Shown here one piece after another: positions 25,541 to 34,739 of a stretch of DNA of 64,000 nt. Numbering within the stretch: the stretch's first letter is position 1; the number at the start of each line of letters is the position of its first letter. The position numbers and the translations under genes were made by a program. The DNA is from Bacteroidota bacterium (GTDB lineage Bacteria; Bacteroidota; Rhodothermia; JANXDC01): NCBI GenBank assembly GCA_025059945.1, contig JANXDC010000009.1, positions 1 through 64,000 on the forward strand, written 5' to 3'. The notes below the pieces were generated by a model, which saw nothing but the letters and a program-made list of their open reading frames with translations, ran no database searches and was not told the DNA's origin.

Positions 25541-25985
25541 CCGGCAATGCCCTGGGCGGCTCTGGATGCTCCAGCGCTTGCTTAAGCGTGTTCCAGGCCA
25601 AAGTAGCGCATTTGACGCGCATAGGGAAGCGCCCTACGCCCCGAAGCAGACGCAGCTCGCCGAGCGCCGGAGGCAAGTCGGCTTGCTTGCCTGTTACGAA
25701 GGCCTTGAAGGCTTCGATAAGCTGCTGGACCTCTTCAAGGGAGCGCCCTTTGACGTGTTGGCTCATCAGGGAAGCCGAGGCGATCGAGATCGCGCACCCG
25801 TAGCCGCGGAAGCGAAGCTCCTGGATGCGGCCATCGCGGATCTGGAGCAGCAAAACGATCCGATCCCCGCAAGACTGGTTGTAGCCCTCCTCCACAAGGT
25901 CGGGCTCGGGCAGGTCGCCGTAGTTGCGCGGCTTGGTGTAATGCTCCAGGATCAATTCGGAGTACAGTTCATTTAGCGCGTCCAT
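25512..25985 (-). CDS. sufU: SufU-type iron-sulfur assembly scaffold / sulfur acceptor
   Basis: This protein accepts sulfur from the cysteine desulfurase SufS. The three ligand cysteines of the SufU/IscU fold are visible: NQSCGDRI (about residue 39), RGYGCAIS (64) and VKCATLAW (about 126). EHYTKPRNYGDL is the family's N-terminal signature. At 157 residues it has a short Pro-rich C-terminal tail beyond the usual length. It follows sufS by 35 bases in the suf operon. SufU rather than IscU is preferred because of the suf context and the insertion between the second and third cysteine. Confidence 0.93.
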   Translation of the reverse strand: MDALNELYSELILEHYTKPRNYGDLPEPDLVEEGYNQSCGDRIVLLLQIRDGRIQELRFRGYGCAISIASASLMSQHVKGRSLEEVQQLIEAFKAFVTGKQADLPPALGELRLLRGVGRFPMRVKCATLAWNTLKQALEHPEPPRALPDEPPRGPVC

Positions 25986-26020
25986 ACTTTGCCCCCGGCT
26001 CGTCCAAGTGCGGTCGCGCT

Positions 26021-27274
26021 TTATGCGCGCGCTGAGGCCTTAAGTTCCCGTTCGACCAGCGGACTGAAGAGCTGGGCGGCTTTGCGCACGGCCTCTAGCA
26101 GGAGCTCCAGCTCCGAGTCCGTGTTGTAAAAGTAAAAACTCGCCCGCGTCGTGGCCTCTAGGCCCAGCCGGCGCATGAGGGGCTGGGCGCAGTGATGACC
26201 AGCCCGGACGGCCACACCTTCGCAGTCCAGCACGGTGGCCAAATCGTGCGCGTGCACACCGGCCAACACGAAGGAGACGACCCCAGAGCCCGCTTTCGGC
26301 CGATATACGCGCACACCCGGGATTTGCCCTAAAGCCTCAGCGGCCCGATCGGCCAACGCGCACGACCAAGATCCGATAGCTTCCAATCCGATGGCCTCCA
26401 GATAGGCGATCGCGGCCTCTAGCCCTACAGCCCCCGCCATGTGAGGGGTGCCGGCCTCGAATTTATGCGGAAGTTCGGCGTACGTGGACCGGTCGATCCA
26501 GACCTCGTTGATCATGTCCCCCCCACCCAGAAAGGGCGGCATCGCCTCCAGTAGCTCCGGACGGCCGTACAAGACCCCGATACCCGTGGGGCCGCACATC
26601 TTATGCCCGGAGAAGGCGTAAAAGTCCACTTCGAGCTCTCGCACGTTTACGCGACAGTGGGGGACGGCCTGCGCCCCGTCGACGAGCACCACGGCCCCGC
26701 AGGCGTGCGCGACGCGGACGATCTCGGAGATGGGGTTTACGGTGCCCAGCACGTTGGAGACGTGCGTGACGGCCACTATGCGCGTGCGAGGCGAAAGCAA
26801 CTGCAGAAATGCGTCCCAGTCCAACTGGAGGTCTTCGCGCAGCGGCACGGCCCGAATGCGCGCGCCCGTGCGCTCGGCCACCAGATGCCAGGGCACGAGG
26901 TTGGCGTGATGCTCCATCTCCGTTAACAGGATCTCGTCGCCTGGCTTAAGCCGGCTCAACCCCCAACTATAGGCCACGAGGTTGATCGCCTCCGTCGTGT
27001 TGCGAGTGAAGATGATCGCCTCTGGACCGGGAGCCCCGATGAAGTCGGCCACGCGCCGGCGGGCGCGCTCGTAGGCTTCTGTTGCCGCCTCGGCCAGTGC
27101 GTAAGCGCCCCGATGCACGTTGGCGTTCTGGGTCGTGTAGAAGCGTTCGATGGCCTCCAGCACGGAGCGGGGCTTCTGCGTGGTGGCGGCGTTGTCCAGG
27201 TACGCCAAGGGCTTTCCCCCGGGCGGATGCGTTAGCAGGGGGAAGTCCTCTCGGATCCGTTCGACGTCGAGCAT
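26021..27274 (-). CDS. sufS: Cysteine desulfurase SufS
   Basis: A PLP-dependent class II desulfurase that removes sulfur from cysteine for cluster assembly. The PLP lysine is K225 in FSGHKMCGPTG, and the catalytic cysteine is C362 in RAGHHCAQPLM. Other family segments are LDNAATTQKP and ANVHRGAY at the N-terminus. At 417 residues the length is right. AAAGGAG lies 8 bases before the ATG. It lies behind a strong hairpin that separates it from sufD, and sufU follows. Confidence 0.96.
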   Translation of the reverse strand: MLDVERIREDFPLLTHPPGGKPLAYLDNAATTQKPRSVLEAIERFYTTQNANVHRGAYALAEAATEAYERARRRVADFIGAPGPEAIIFTRNTTEAINLVAYSWGLSRLKPGDEILLTEMEHHANLVPWHLVAERTGARIRAVPLREDLQLDWDAFLQLLSPRTRIVAVTHVSNVLGTVNPISEIVRVAHACGAVVLVDGAQAVPHCRVNVRELEVDFYAFSGHKMCGPTGIGVLYGRPELLEAMPPFLGGGDMINEVWIDRSTYAELPHKFEAGTPHMAGAVGLEAAIAYLEAIGLEAIGSWSCALADRAAEALGQIPGVRVYRPKAGSGVVSFVLAGVHAHDLATVLDCEGVAVRAGHHCAQPLMRRLGLEATTRASFYFYNTDSELELLLEAVRKAAQLFSPLVERELKASARA

Positions 27275-27301
27275 GTGGGTGCTCCTTTCTAAAGAACAAA
27301 A

Positions 27302-27335
27302 GCGGGGGTGCGCCGCGTGCGGCGTGCACCCCCGC
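27302..27335 (-). terminator. Strong hairpin with T-rich tail between sufD and sufS
   Basis: GCGGGGGTGC (27302-27311) and GCACCCCCGC (27326-27335) pair perfectly, with a further GCCG/CGGC inside. On the minus strand the stem is followed by TTTTGTTCTTT. It has the form of an intrinsic terminator inside the suf operon. Confidence 0.65.
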
Positions 27336-27353
27336 CATAAGGGCTTATCGCGT

Positions 27354-28619
27354 TTATGCCGACCGGAAGACGATCGCTTCCAGCTCGTCTAGAATCTCCT
27401 GCCGGACGCGTTCAATCGGGATGCGCTCCAGCACCTCCTGCAGGAAGCCCAGCACGATCAGGTGCTCGGCCTCTTCGCGTCGCAGCCCTCGGGCCATCAT
27501 GTAGAACAGGTGCTCCTCATCGACCGGCCCCAAGCTGGCCCCATGGGTACAGCGCACATCATTGGCCTCGATCTCCAACATCGGGATCGAGTCGGCTCGA
27601 GCCTGCCGGCTCAGGAGCAGGTTCCGGTTGGCCTGATAAGCGTTGGTCTTCTGGGCCTTGGGGTGCACGCGGATAAGACCGCTGTAGACGGATACGGCAT
27701 GGTCGCGCAGCACGCCCTTGAACAGGAGATCGCTCATGGTATGCGGGGCCACGTGGTCCTGCAAGGTATCGTGTTCGATGTAACGGTCGGCGTCGGCCAC
27801 GTAAAGCCCCAGCAAATCCGCCGCCACGCCGGGCTCAAGCAGGTGCCCCCGGACGGCGACCCGGCTCAGACGAGCCCCTAAGGAGACGTTAACCCATCGG
27901 ACGGCCGCATCTCGGTGCGCGTGCAGGGCGCGCGTGCTAAAATCCAGCACATGCGCCCCCCAGCGCTGAATACCCACGTATTGGACGGAACTGGAGGCCT
28001 CGGCGAAGATCTCCACGATCCCAGAGGTCAGCGCGGACCGCTCTAGACTGGGACTTCGCAGCTCGTCGATCACGACCAACCGGGAGCCCGGTGCGGCGAT
28101 CAGCAGGGTGTAGGGGAAAAGGGCCACGCCGGGCTCGGTGAACTCCTGCTCAAGCAGGATGGGTTCGGGCACCTCGACGCCCTCGGGCACATAAATGACC
28201 ACCCCGCCGAGCCGAAAGGCCGCGTTCAGGGCGGTCATCCGATCTTCGTGGGGCTGCACGGCGCGCTGAAAGTAACGGGCCAGCAGCTCGGGCATCCGCT
28301 CTGTAGCGGTTTCAAGATCCAGCACCACCACCCCGCGGGGCAGCTCGGAGCCCGACTCTTCTATGGGCATCCCGTTGCGCAGCCGAAGCCGCGCCCGCCG
28401 GCCCTCAAAGCGGGGCGCATCCGTGGGCAGCAGCACCTCAAAAGCGCGCCAGTCTAGCTCCAAGCGTCGGCTGCGCAGCTGAGGCAACGGAAGCGCCTCC
28501 AGGGCGTCGAAAGCCTGGCGGCGTTTGGCGCGCAGCCAGGCCGGCTCCCGAAGCCGATCCGATAGCTCCCGCAGCGTCTGGACCTCAGGGGCGCGCTTAT
28601 CGAGCAAAAGGGCGGACAT
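27354..28619 (-). CDS. sufD: Fe-S assembly protein SufD
   Basis: SufD forms the SufBCD scaffold complex with SufB and SufC. It is a 421-residue beta-helix protein with the C-terminal SufBD family block: YSGLIRVHPKAQKTNAYQ, NLLLSRQARADSIPMLEIEA, and NDVRCTHGASLGPVDEEHLF. The N-terminal half is more variable, as usual for SufD. The start has AAGGAGAGG upstream. It lies 14 bases after sufB. Confidence 0.95.
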   Translation of the reverse strand: MSALLLDKRAPEVQTLRELSDRLREPAWLRAKRRQAFDALEALPLPQLRSRRLELDWRAFEVLLPTDAPRFEGRRARLRLRNGMPIEESGSELPRGVVVLDLETATERMPELLARYFQRAVQPHEDRMTALNAAFRLGGVVIYVPEGVEVPEPILLEQEFTEPGVALFPYTLLIAAPGSRLVVIDELRSPSLERSALTSGIVEIFAEASSSVQYVGIQRWGAHVLDFSTRALHAHRDAAVRWVNVSLGARLSRVAVRGHLLEPGVAADLLGLYVADADRYIEHDTLQDHVAPHTMSDLLFKGVLRDHAVSVYSGLIRVHPKAQKTNAYQANRNLLLSRQARADSIPMLEIEANDVRCTHGASLGPVDEEHLFYMMARGLRREEAEHLIVLGFLQEVLERIPIERVRQEILDELEAIVFRSA

Positions 28620-28633
28620 CTAGGCTCCTCTCC

Positions 28634-30046
28634 TTATCCAACGGATCCCTCCATCTCCAGAGCGATGAGCCGGTTCATCTCCACGGCGTACTCCATGGGG
28701 AGCTCCTTGACGATGGGCTCGATGAAGCCGTTTACGATCATCGTAACGGCCTCCTCTTCAGAAAGCCCCCGGCTCATCAGGTAGAAGATCTGCTCATCGC
28801 CCACTTTGGAGACCGTGGCCTCATGGCCGATGTGCACGTTTTGCTCCTGGATCTCCATCGTGGGGTACGTGTCCGTTCGCGAAACCTCATGCAGCAGCAG
28901 GGCGTCGCAAGAGACGTTGGCCTTCACGTGCTCGGCGCCCGGATAGACCTTGAGTAGACCTCGGTAGCTAGCCCGGCCCGTGCCCTTGGAGATCGACTTG
29001 GACTGCACAAGCGAAGTCGTGTGCGGGGCGCGGTGGACCATCTTGGCGCCCGTATCCTGGTGTTGGCCGTCTCCGGCGAAGGCCATCGAGAGCACCTCGC
29101 CGTGCGCGCCCCTGCCCAACAGGTAAACGGCCGGATACTTCATCGTGACCTTGGAGCCGATGTTGCAATCGACCCACTCCATCGTGGCCTCTTCGTAGGC
29201 GAAAGCGCGCTTGGTGACCAGGTTGTAAACGTTATTGGACCAGTTCTGAATCGTGGTATAGCGCACTCGCGCCCCTCGCTTGACGATGATCTCCACCACG
29301 GCCGCATGCAGGGAGTCCTCCGTGTAGACCGGGGCCGTGCAGCCCTCGACGTAGTGCACAAAGGAGCCCTCGTCGGCGATGATGAGCGTGCGCTCAAACT
29401 GGCCCATGGCCTCCCGGTTGATCCGGAAGTAGGCCTGCAGGGGAAACTCCACGCGCACGCCCGGGGGCACGTAAATGAAGGTGCCGCCCGACCAGACGGC
29501 TGAGTTCAAGGCGGCGAACTTATTATCGGCGATCGAGACCACGGTGCCGATATACTCGCGCACCAGGTCTGGATAGCGCTGCACGGCCTCATCGGTGGAG
29601 CAGAAGATCACGCCCATGCGGGCCAGATCCTCCCGAACGTTCGAGTACACGGATTCGGAATCGTACTGGGCCTCCACGCCGGCCAGGAACTTGCGCTCCG
29701 CCTCCGGGATGCCGAGCCGCTCGAAGGTGCGCTTGATGTACTCCGGGACCTCATCCCAAGAGCGGGCCGGGCGGTCCGTGGGGCGCGCATAGTAGACGAT
29801 CTTGTCGAAATCGACCCCCGAAAGGTCCGCCCCCCAAGTGGGCATGGGCTTTTTACAGAAGATCTCATAGGCGCGAAGCCGAAACTGGCGCATCCATTCG
29901 GGCTCGTTTTTGATCGCGGAGATCTCCTCCACGATGCGACGCGAAAGCCCTCGAGGGGCCTCATACACGTAGATGGCTTCGTCCCGAAATCCGTATCGCT
30001 CGGCGTAATCTTCACGCAGCGTCTCAAGCAGCCTCGTCTCGCTCAT
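28634..30046 (-). CDS. sufB: Fe-S assembly protein SufB
   Basis: SufB is the main scaffold subunit of SufBCD. The 470 residues contain the conserved [26 protein letters not shown] and [20 protein letters not shown] segments (near residues 245, 290 and 415). The N-terminal extension starts with a [18 protein letters not shown] stretch. AGGAGATCCCG precedes the ATG. It follows sufC by 32 bases in the leftward operon. Confidence 0.97.
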   Translation of the reverse strand: MSETRLLETLREDYAERYGFRDEAIYVYEAPRGLSRRIVEEISAIKNEPEWMRQFRLRAYEIFCKKPMPTWGADLSGVDFDKIVYYARPTDRPARSWDEVPEYIKRTFERLGIPEAERKFLAGVEAQYDSESVYSNVREDLARMGVIFCSTDEAVQRYPDLVREYIGTVVSIADNKFAALNSAVWSGGTFIYVPPGVRVEFPLQAYFRINREAMGQFERTLIIADEGSFVHYVEGCTAPVYTEDSLHAAVVEIIVKRGARVRYTTIQNWSNNVYNLVTKRAFAYEEATMEWVDCNIGSKVTMKYPAVYLLGRGAHGEVLSMAFAGDGQHQDTGAKMVHRAPHTTSLVQSKSISKGTGRASYRGLLKVYPGAEHVKANVSCDALLLHEVSRTDTYPTMEIQEQNVHIGHEATVSKVGDEQIFYLMSRGLSEEEAVTMIVNGFIEPIVKELPMEYAVEMNRLIALEMEGSVG

Positions 30047-30078
30047 CGCGGGATCTCCTCAAACGATTTAGCCTCGCT

Positions 30079-30849
30079 TTAGGCTGCGGCCGTGGACTCC
30101 AATTCGGCCCGCAGCCAGTCGTAGCCGCGCGCCTCCAGCTCCAGGGCGAGCTCTGGACCTCCGGAGCGCACGATGCGGCCATCCATGAGCACGTGCACGA
30201 AGTGCGGTTGGATGTAGTTCAAAAGCCGCTGGTAATGCGTGATCACCAGCACGCCCATGTCCGGACCGGCCAGGGCGTTTACCCCATCGGCCACGATGCG
30301 CAAGGCGTCGATATCCAACCCCGAATCCGTCTCGTCCAGGATGGCCATTTCGGGCGCTAACAGGCTCATCTGCAGGATCTCCATGCGTTTCTTTTCCCCT
30401 CCGGAGAAGCCCTCATTAAGAGCCCGAAAAGCGAAGCTGGGATCGATGCGCAGCTGCTCCATCTTCTCGTTTAAGATGAGCCCGAACTCATACGGACCAT
30501 AGGGCTCCAGGCCCAGCGCCTGCCGGCGGGCGTTGACGGCCGCGCGCAGAAACTTCGAGACCGTAACCCCGGGGATCTCCTGCGGATACTGAAAGGCCAG
30601 GAAAAGGCCCAAACGGGCCCGCTCGTCAGGCTCAAGCTCCAAAACGTTTTGCCCTTTGAAGTAAACCTCTCCGCCCGTGACCTCATAGAAGGGATGGCCC
30701 ATGAGGGCGTAAGCCAGGGTGCTTTTACCCGATCCGTTGGGCCCCATGATGGCGTGGATTTCGCCTTTGTTAACGGACAAGCTCACGCCCTTAAGGATTT
30801 CATTGCCCTCAACGGAGACGCGCAGATCGCGAATGTCCAGATCAGCCAT
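30079..30849 (-). CDS. sufC: Fe-S assembly ATPase SufC
   Basis: SufC is the ABC-type ATPase of SufBCD. Motifs: Walker [10 protein letters not shown] near residue 36, signature [12 protein letters not shown], Walker [15 protein letters not shown] and the family ending TPFVHV-like [16 protein letters not shown]. At 256 residues it has usual length. It is the first gene of the leftward sufCBDSU operon. In the 153 bases before it, TAAGTTTG (minus strand, 30961-30968) fits TAnnTTTG, but no clear -33 box was found, so the operon promoter is not assigned. Confidence 0.97.
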   Translation of the reverse strand: MADLDIRDLRVSVEGNEILKGVSLSVNKGEIHAIMGPNGSGKSTLAYALMGHPFYEVTGGEVYFKGQNVLELEPDERARLGLFLAFQYPQEIPGVTVSKFLRAAVNARRQALGLEPYGPYEFGLILNEKMEQLRIDPSFAFRALNEGFSGGEKKRMEILQMSLLAPEMAILDETDSGLDIDALRIVADGVNALAGPDMGVLVITHYQRLLNYIQPHFVHVLMDGRIVRSGGPELALELEARGYDWLRAELESTAAA

Positions 30850-31002
30850 GGCGAATATGCTCCTGTGTTACGGTACTGCAACCCGCTCGTACAAGTTCGA
30901 TGTCAAACCCCCAGAACGTCGAATGCTTGATCAAAGATCCGCCTCCGGTAGGATAAAGTCAAACTTAGACAGCATCCAAATTAAGCCGCTAAAATGGCGG
31001 CC

Positions 31003-31221
31003 TTATCGTCTTCCGATCATGTTGAGCAGCAACGTGAGCAGGATACTCAACAGAAGCGACGTCCCCAGCAGGATGGACAGACGCCAGCCCGGACGCTCAA
31101 TGTGGATATCCCCGGGCAGATTGCCAAACCAGGGCAAACGTCCCAGCAGCCACAGTAGCGATCCCAGGGCCACCAGGCCCAGCCCTATCAGCACGAGGGT
31201 CTTGCCGAGCTGTTCGGACAT
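31003..31221 (-). CDS. DUF2905 family small membrane protein
   Basis: A 72-residue protein with two membrane helices (about 7-27 and 47-67) flanking the DUF2905 signature LGRLPWFGNLPGDIHIERPG. The function of the family is unknown. The start at 31221 begins MSEQLGKTLVLIGLGL; a longer in-frame reading up to 31572 would overlap the pdhA coding region and looks spurious. It is divergent from pdhA. A weak stem (30985-31001) with a TTAATTTGG tail follows the stop on the minus strand. Confidence 0.85.
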   Translation of the reverse strand: MSEQLGKTLVLIGLGLVALGSLLWLLGRLPWFGNLPGDIHIERPGWRLSILLGTSLLLSILLTLLLNMIGRR

Positions 31222-31309
31222 CGCTTCTTGAGCCTCCTCGAAAACGACCAGGCTCGGTATCGAGTTCCCCGAACCGGTTCGGCCAAGCCCCCTCCGTAGG
31301 CAAACCGGC

Positions 31310-31340
31310 TTTCGCTTTGTCAACTGTTCTACTATTTTTG
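31310..31340 (+). promoter_or_regulatory. Bacteroidota-type promoter for pdhABC
   Basis: TTTC (31310-31313), one base off TTTG, is followed after 19 bases by TATTTTTG (31333-31340), an exact TAnnTTTG. The pdhA start is 51 bases downstream. Confidence 0.5.
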
Positions 31341-31390
31341 TTTTTGCACACGAGCCATCCATCGTGCCAGCACATAGCAGGAAAGCGGCC

Positions 31391-32476
31391 ATGACAGACG
31401 GAACGCCTACGCGCACGCAGGCCCAGTTCGCCTCCTCGCACACAGCCGAGCTAACCCCCTCCTTGGTCGGGGCCACGTATTCGCATCGGGACATCGGCCT
31501 ATCGGATGAGCAAGTCCGGGCCATGTACCGGCTTATGCTGCTCCAGCGGCGCTTTGAGGAGGCCGCGGCCAAGGCCTACGGGGAGCGCAAGATCTCAGGT
31601 TTCCTGCATCTGTACATCGGACAAGAAGCCGTATCAACTGCGGCGGAGTTCGCGATTCGGCCCGATGATTACGTGATCTCCGCGTACCGGGACCATGGCA
31701 TCGCGCTGGCCCGAGGCGTAAGCGCGCGCGCCTGCATGGCTGAGCTTTTCGGCAAAGTTACGGGCTGCAGCCGCGGCAAGGGCGGTTCTATGCACTACTT
31801 TTCCAAAGAGCACAACTTCTTAGGGGGGCATGGCATCGTAGGCGGGCAGATCCCGATCGGCACCGGCGTGGCGTGGGCCATCAAGTACCGCGGGGAAGAG
31901 AGGGTCTGTCTTACCTTCATGGGCGACGGGGCGGTGGCGCAGGGAGTTTTTCACGAATCGCTCAACATGGCCATGCTGTGGCGGCTGCCCGTAGTCTACA
32001 TCATCGAAAACAACGAATACGGCATGGGCACGGCCGTCTCGCGGGCCCACGCCACCCCGGATTTGGCGCGCCGAGCCCTAGCCTACGGCATGCCCAGCGC
32101 CCAGATCGACGGCATGAACGTCTTCGAGGTCTACCGGGGCGTTAAGGAAGCCGTTGAGCGCGCCCGACGGGAGCATATGCCTTCCCTGTTGGAGGTGAAA
32201 ACCTATCGTTACCGCGGGCACTCTATGTCCGATCCCGGCACATATCGGACCAAAGAGGAAGTGGAGGCCCATCGCAAACGGGATCCTATCGTAAACCTTC
32301 GCCACTACATGCTAGAGGCCGGACTGGCCACGGAGGCAGATCTAGAGGCGATCGAACGCGAAGTGCGCGCCGAAATCGAAGACGCCGTGGCCTTCGCCGA
32401 GTCCAGTCCGCTTCCTCCGATCGAGTCCCTGTATGAGGACGTCTACACCGATCCCGATTATCCGTTCTTAGCCTAA
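31391..32476 (+). CDS. pdhA: Pyruvate dehydrogenase E1 component, alpha subunit
   Basis: With PdhB it forms the thiamine-diphosphate E1 enzyme that decarboxylates pyruvate (a branched-chain 2-oxoacid substrate is a less likely alternative). The ThDP motif runs from GDGAVAQG to ENNEYG. Other signatures are FLHLYIGQEAVSTAAEFAI and the phosphorylation-loop region YRYRGHSMSDPGTYR. The ATG at 31391 is preceded by AGGAAAG; an in-frame ATG at 31364 lacks a site. The protein is 361 residues. It leads the pdhA-pdhB-pdhC operon (gaps of 16 and 12 bases). Confidence 0.94.
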   Translation: MTDGTPTRTQAQFASSHTAELTPSLVGATYSHRDIGLSDEQVRAMYRLMLLQRRFEEAAAKAYGERKISGFLHLYIGQEAVSTAAEFAIRPDDYVISAYRDHGIALARGVSARACMAELFGKVTGCSRGKGGSMHYFSKEHNFLGGHGIVGGQIPIGTGVAWAIKYRGEERVCLTFMGDGAVAQGVFHESLNMAMLWRLPVVYIIENNEYGMGTAVSRAHATPDLARRALAYGMPSAQIDGMNVFEVYRGVKEAVERARREHMPSLLEVKTYRYRGHSMSDPGTYRTKEEVEAHRKRDPIVNLRHYMLEAGLATEADLEAIEREVRAEIEDAVAFAESSPLPPIESLYEDVYTDPDYPFLA

Positions 32477-32492
32477 GCAAAAAGGTGGGTCG

Positions 32493-33473
32493 ATGGCGAT
32501 CATGGAGTTCCGAGAGGCCATCCGTTTGGCCATGATCGAGGAAATGGAGCGCGATGAGCGCGTCTTCCTCATGGGCGAGGAGGTCGGCCTCTACGACGGC
32601 GCCTACAAGGTGAGCAAGGGCATGCTGGAGCGCTTCGGCCCGATGCGCGTGGTGGACACCCCGATCTCGGAGGCCGGCTTTGCCGGAATCGGCATCGGGG
32701 CGGCCATGGTGGGGCTGCGGCCTATTATCGAGTTTATGACTTGGAATTTTTCCCTCGTGGCCATGGATCAGCTCGTCAACCACGCGGCCAGCATCCTGTA
32801 CATGAGCGGCGGGCAGTTTCCGATCCCGATCGTCTTCCGCGGACCCAACGGGGCGGCGGGCCAACTGGGGGCCACGCATTCTCGTTCCTTGGAGGCCACC
32901 TATGCGCACTGGCCTGGCCTTAAAGTGGTAACCCCTTCGACCCCTGCCGACGCCAAGGGGCTTCTGAAGTCCGCCATTCGGGACGACAACCCTGTTCTGG
33001 TCCTGGAAAGCGAACTCATGTACAGCATGAAGGGCGAGGTGCCCGAGGATCCGGACTTTCTCATTCCGCTGGGCGTGGGGGAGATCAAACGCCCCGGCCG
33101 CGACGTGACCGTGGTGGCGCATTCGAAGAGCTATCACCTGGCCCGGATGGCCGCTCAAGAGCTGGAAAAAGACGGCATAGACGTCGAAATCATCGACCCC
33201 CGCACGATCCGGCCCTTGGATATCGACCTTATCGTGTCTTCGGTCAAAAAAACCAACCGGCTCGTTATCATCGACGAGTGCGCCCCCTTCGGGGGCGTGG
33301 CCAGCGAGATCGCCTATCAGGTGCAGCTGCGCGCCTTCGATTACCTGGACGCGCCCATCGTGCGCATCACCACCAAGGACACGCCCGCCCCATACGCCAA
33401 GAATCTCTACGAGTATTGGATGCCGCGCCTGGATGAGGCGATCGAGGCCATCAAAAAGGTGCTTTACCGCTAA
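32493..33473 (+). CDS. pdhB: Pyruvate dehydrogenase E1 component, beta subunit
   Basis: The beta subunit (326 residues) completes E1. Recognised segments are the N-terminal REAIRLAMIEEMERDERVFL and MGEEVGLYDGAYKVSKG, the VVDTPISEAGFAGIGIGAAM block and ARWP-like HSRSLEATYAHWPGLKVVTP, plus the C-terminal LVIIDECAPFGGVASEIA with the catalytic-region acidic residues. The gene ends 12 bases before pdhC, which has AAAGGAGG-type spacing. Confidence 0.95.
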   Translation: MAIMEFREAIRLAMIEEMERDERVFLMGEEVGLYDGAYKVSKGMLERFGPMRVVDTPISEAGFAGIGIGAAMVGLRPIIEFMTWNFSLVAMDQLVNHAASILYMSGGQFPIPIVFRGPNGAAGQLGATHSRSLEATYAHWPGLKVVTPSTPADAKGLLKSAIRDDNPVLVLESELMYSMKGEVPEDPDFLIPLGVGEIKRPGRDVTVVAHSKSYHLARMAAQELEKDGIDVEIIDPRTIRPLDIDLIVSSVKKTNRLVIIDECAPFGGVASEIAYQVQLRAFDYLDAPIVRITTKDTPAPYAKNLYEYWMPRLDEAIEAIKKVLYR

Positions 33474-33485
33474 AGGAGGCTGGGC

Positions 33486-34709
33486 ATGGCGATCGTGATC
33501 CGCATGCCGAAGATGAGCGACACGATGGAGGAGGGCGTGCTCGTCGCTTGGCTTAAACGCGAGGGAGAACGCATAGAACCCGGAGACGTGATCGCCGAGG
33601 TGGAAACGGATAAGGCCACGATGGAGCTGGAGGCCTTTGACTCGGGAGTGCTGCTTAAGCAGATCGCCCAACCCGGGCAGGCCATCCCCCTAGGCGGTGT
33701 GATCGCCATCTTGGGCGAGCCTGGAGAGGACATCTCCGCGATATTGGCCGAGCTAGAAGGCGCCCCGAAGGCCCCGGCTCCGGGTCTGGCTGCGGAGGCG
33801 GACTCGGAACCGAGCCCGCCTCCCGACGGAAGAGCGGCACAGCAAACGTCCCCCGAACGCATCAAAGCCTCTCCCCTTGCGCGCCGCATGGCCCGCGAAG
33901 CCGGCATTCCGCTGGAGGCCATTTCGGGCACGGGCCCGGAGGGCCGCATCATCAAGCGCGACGTCGAGGCCGCCGTGGCGCGGCTTCGGGAGCTGGTGCC
34001 GCAGATCGAAGAGGCGCCGGCCCTGAAGGCCGACTTTGAGGCCATCCCGATTAGCCCGATGCGCAAGACCATCGCTCGACGCCTCGGCCAGAGCGTGAAC
34101 ACCGCTCCTCACTTCTACCTGTCCATCGACGTCGACGCCCAACCCTTGCTTGCGGCCCGAGAACGGCTTAACGCGATCAGCCCGGTGCGCATCTCCGTAA
34201 ACGACTTCATCACCAAGGCCTGCGCGCTGGCGCTCAGGCGGCATCCGGAGATCAACGCCTCGTGGGCCGAGACGGAGATCCGCCGCTACCATGCCGTCCA
34301 CATCGCCATCGCCGTCGCAATCGAAGAGGGGCTGGTAACGCCGGTCATCCGAGACGCCGATCGCAAAGGCATGGCCGAAATCGCGCGCGAGGCACAAGCG
34401 CTCATCGACCGCGCCCACAACCGACAGCTTAAGCCCGAAGACCTGGAGGGGAGCACGTTTACCACCTCCAACCTGGGCATGTTCGGAATCGAATCCTTTA
34501 CCGCCATCATCAACCCGCCTAACGCCTGCATCCTGGCCATCGGGGCCATTCGGGATGTGCCCGTGGTGGAAGGCGACCGGGTGGTCCCCGGAAAGCGGAT
34601 GCGCCTTACCCTCTCATGCGACCACCGGGTGGTGGACGGGGCCATGGGGGCCCGTTTCTTAAACACGCTAAAGGGCCTTCTGGAAAACCCGCTGGCCATG
34701 CTTCTGTAA
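33486..34709 (+). CDS. pdhC: Dihydrolipoamide acetyltransferase (E2) of pyruvate dehydrogenase
   Basis: E2 transfers acetyl groups to CoA. Domains in order: one lipoyl domain (residues 1-78, lipoyl lysine in EVETDKATMELEA), a Pro/Ala linker, the peripheral-subunit-binding domain (KASPLARRMAREAGI... GPEGRIIKRDVE, about 120-160) and the acyltransferase core ending with the catalytic HRVVDG in SCDHRVVDGAMGARFL. Only one lipoyl domain is present. At 407 residues it fits single-lipoyl E2 proteins. No E3 (lpd) gene follows, so E3 must be encoded elsewhere. Confidence 0.95.
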   Translation: MAIVIRMPKMSDTMEEGVLVAWLKREGERIEPGDVIAEVETDKATMELEAFDSGVLLKQIAQPGQAIPLGGVIAILGEPGEDISAILAELEGAPKAPAPGLAAEADSEPSPPPDGRAAQQTSPERIKASPLARRMAREAGIPLEAISGTGPEGRIIKRDVEAAVARLRELVPQIEEAPALKADFEAIPISPMRKTIARRLGQSVNTAPHFYLSIDVDAQPLLAARERLNAISPVRISVNDFITKACALALRRHPEINASWAETEIRRYHAVHIAIAVAIEEGLVTPVIRDADRKGMAEIAREAQALIDRAHNRQLKPEDLEGSTFTTSNLGMFGIESFTAIINPPNACILAIGAIRDVPVVEGDRVVPGKRMRLTLSCDHRVVDGAMGARFLNTLKGLLENPLAMLL

Positions 34710-34739
34710 GACCCCCCTGAAGCGGGCGCCTCGGCGCAG

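Noticed and set aside
31222-31572. An N-terminal extension of the DUF2905 protein
   Set aside because: It would overlap the pdhA start and carries no DUF2905 residues; the 72-residue form is standard.
32286-33671. A 461-residue minus-strand frame over pdhB
   Set aside because: It is antisense to pdhB, whose family motifs are unmistakable.
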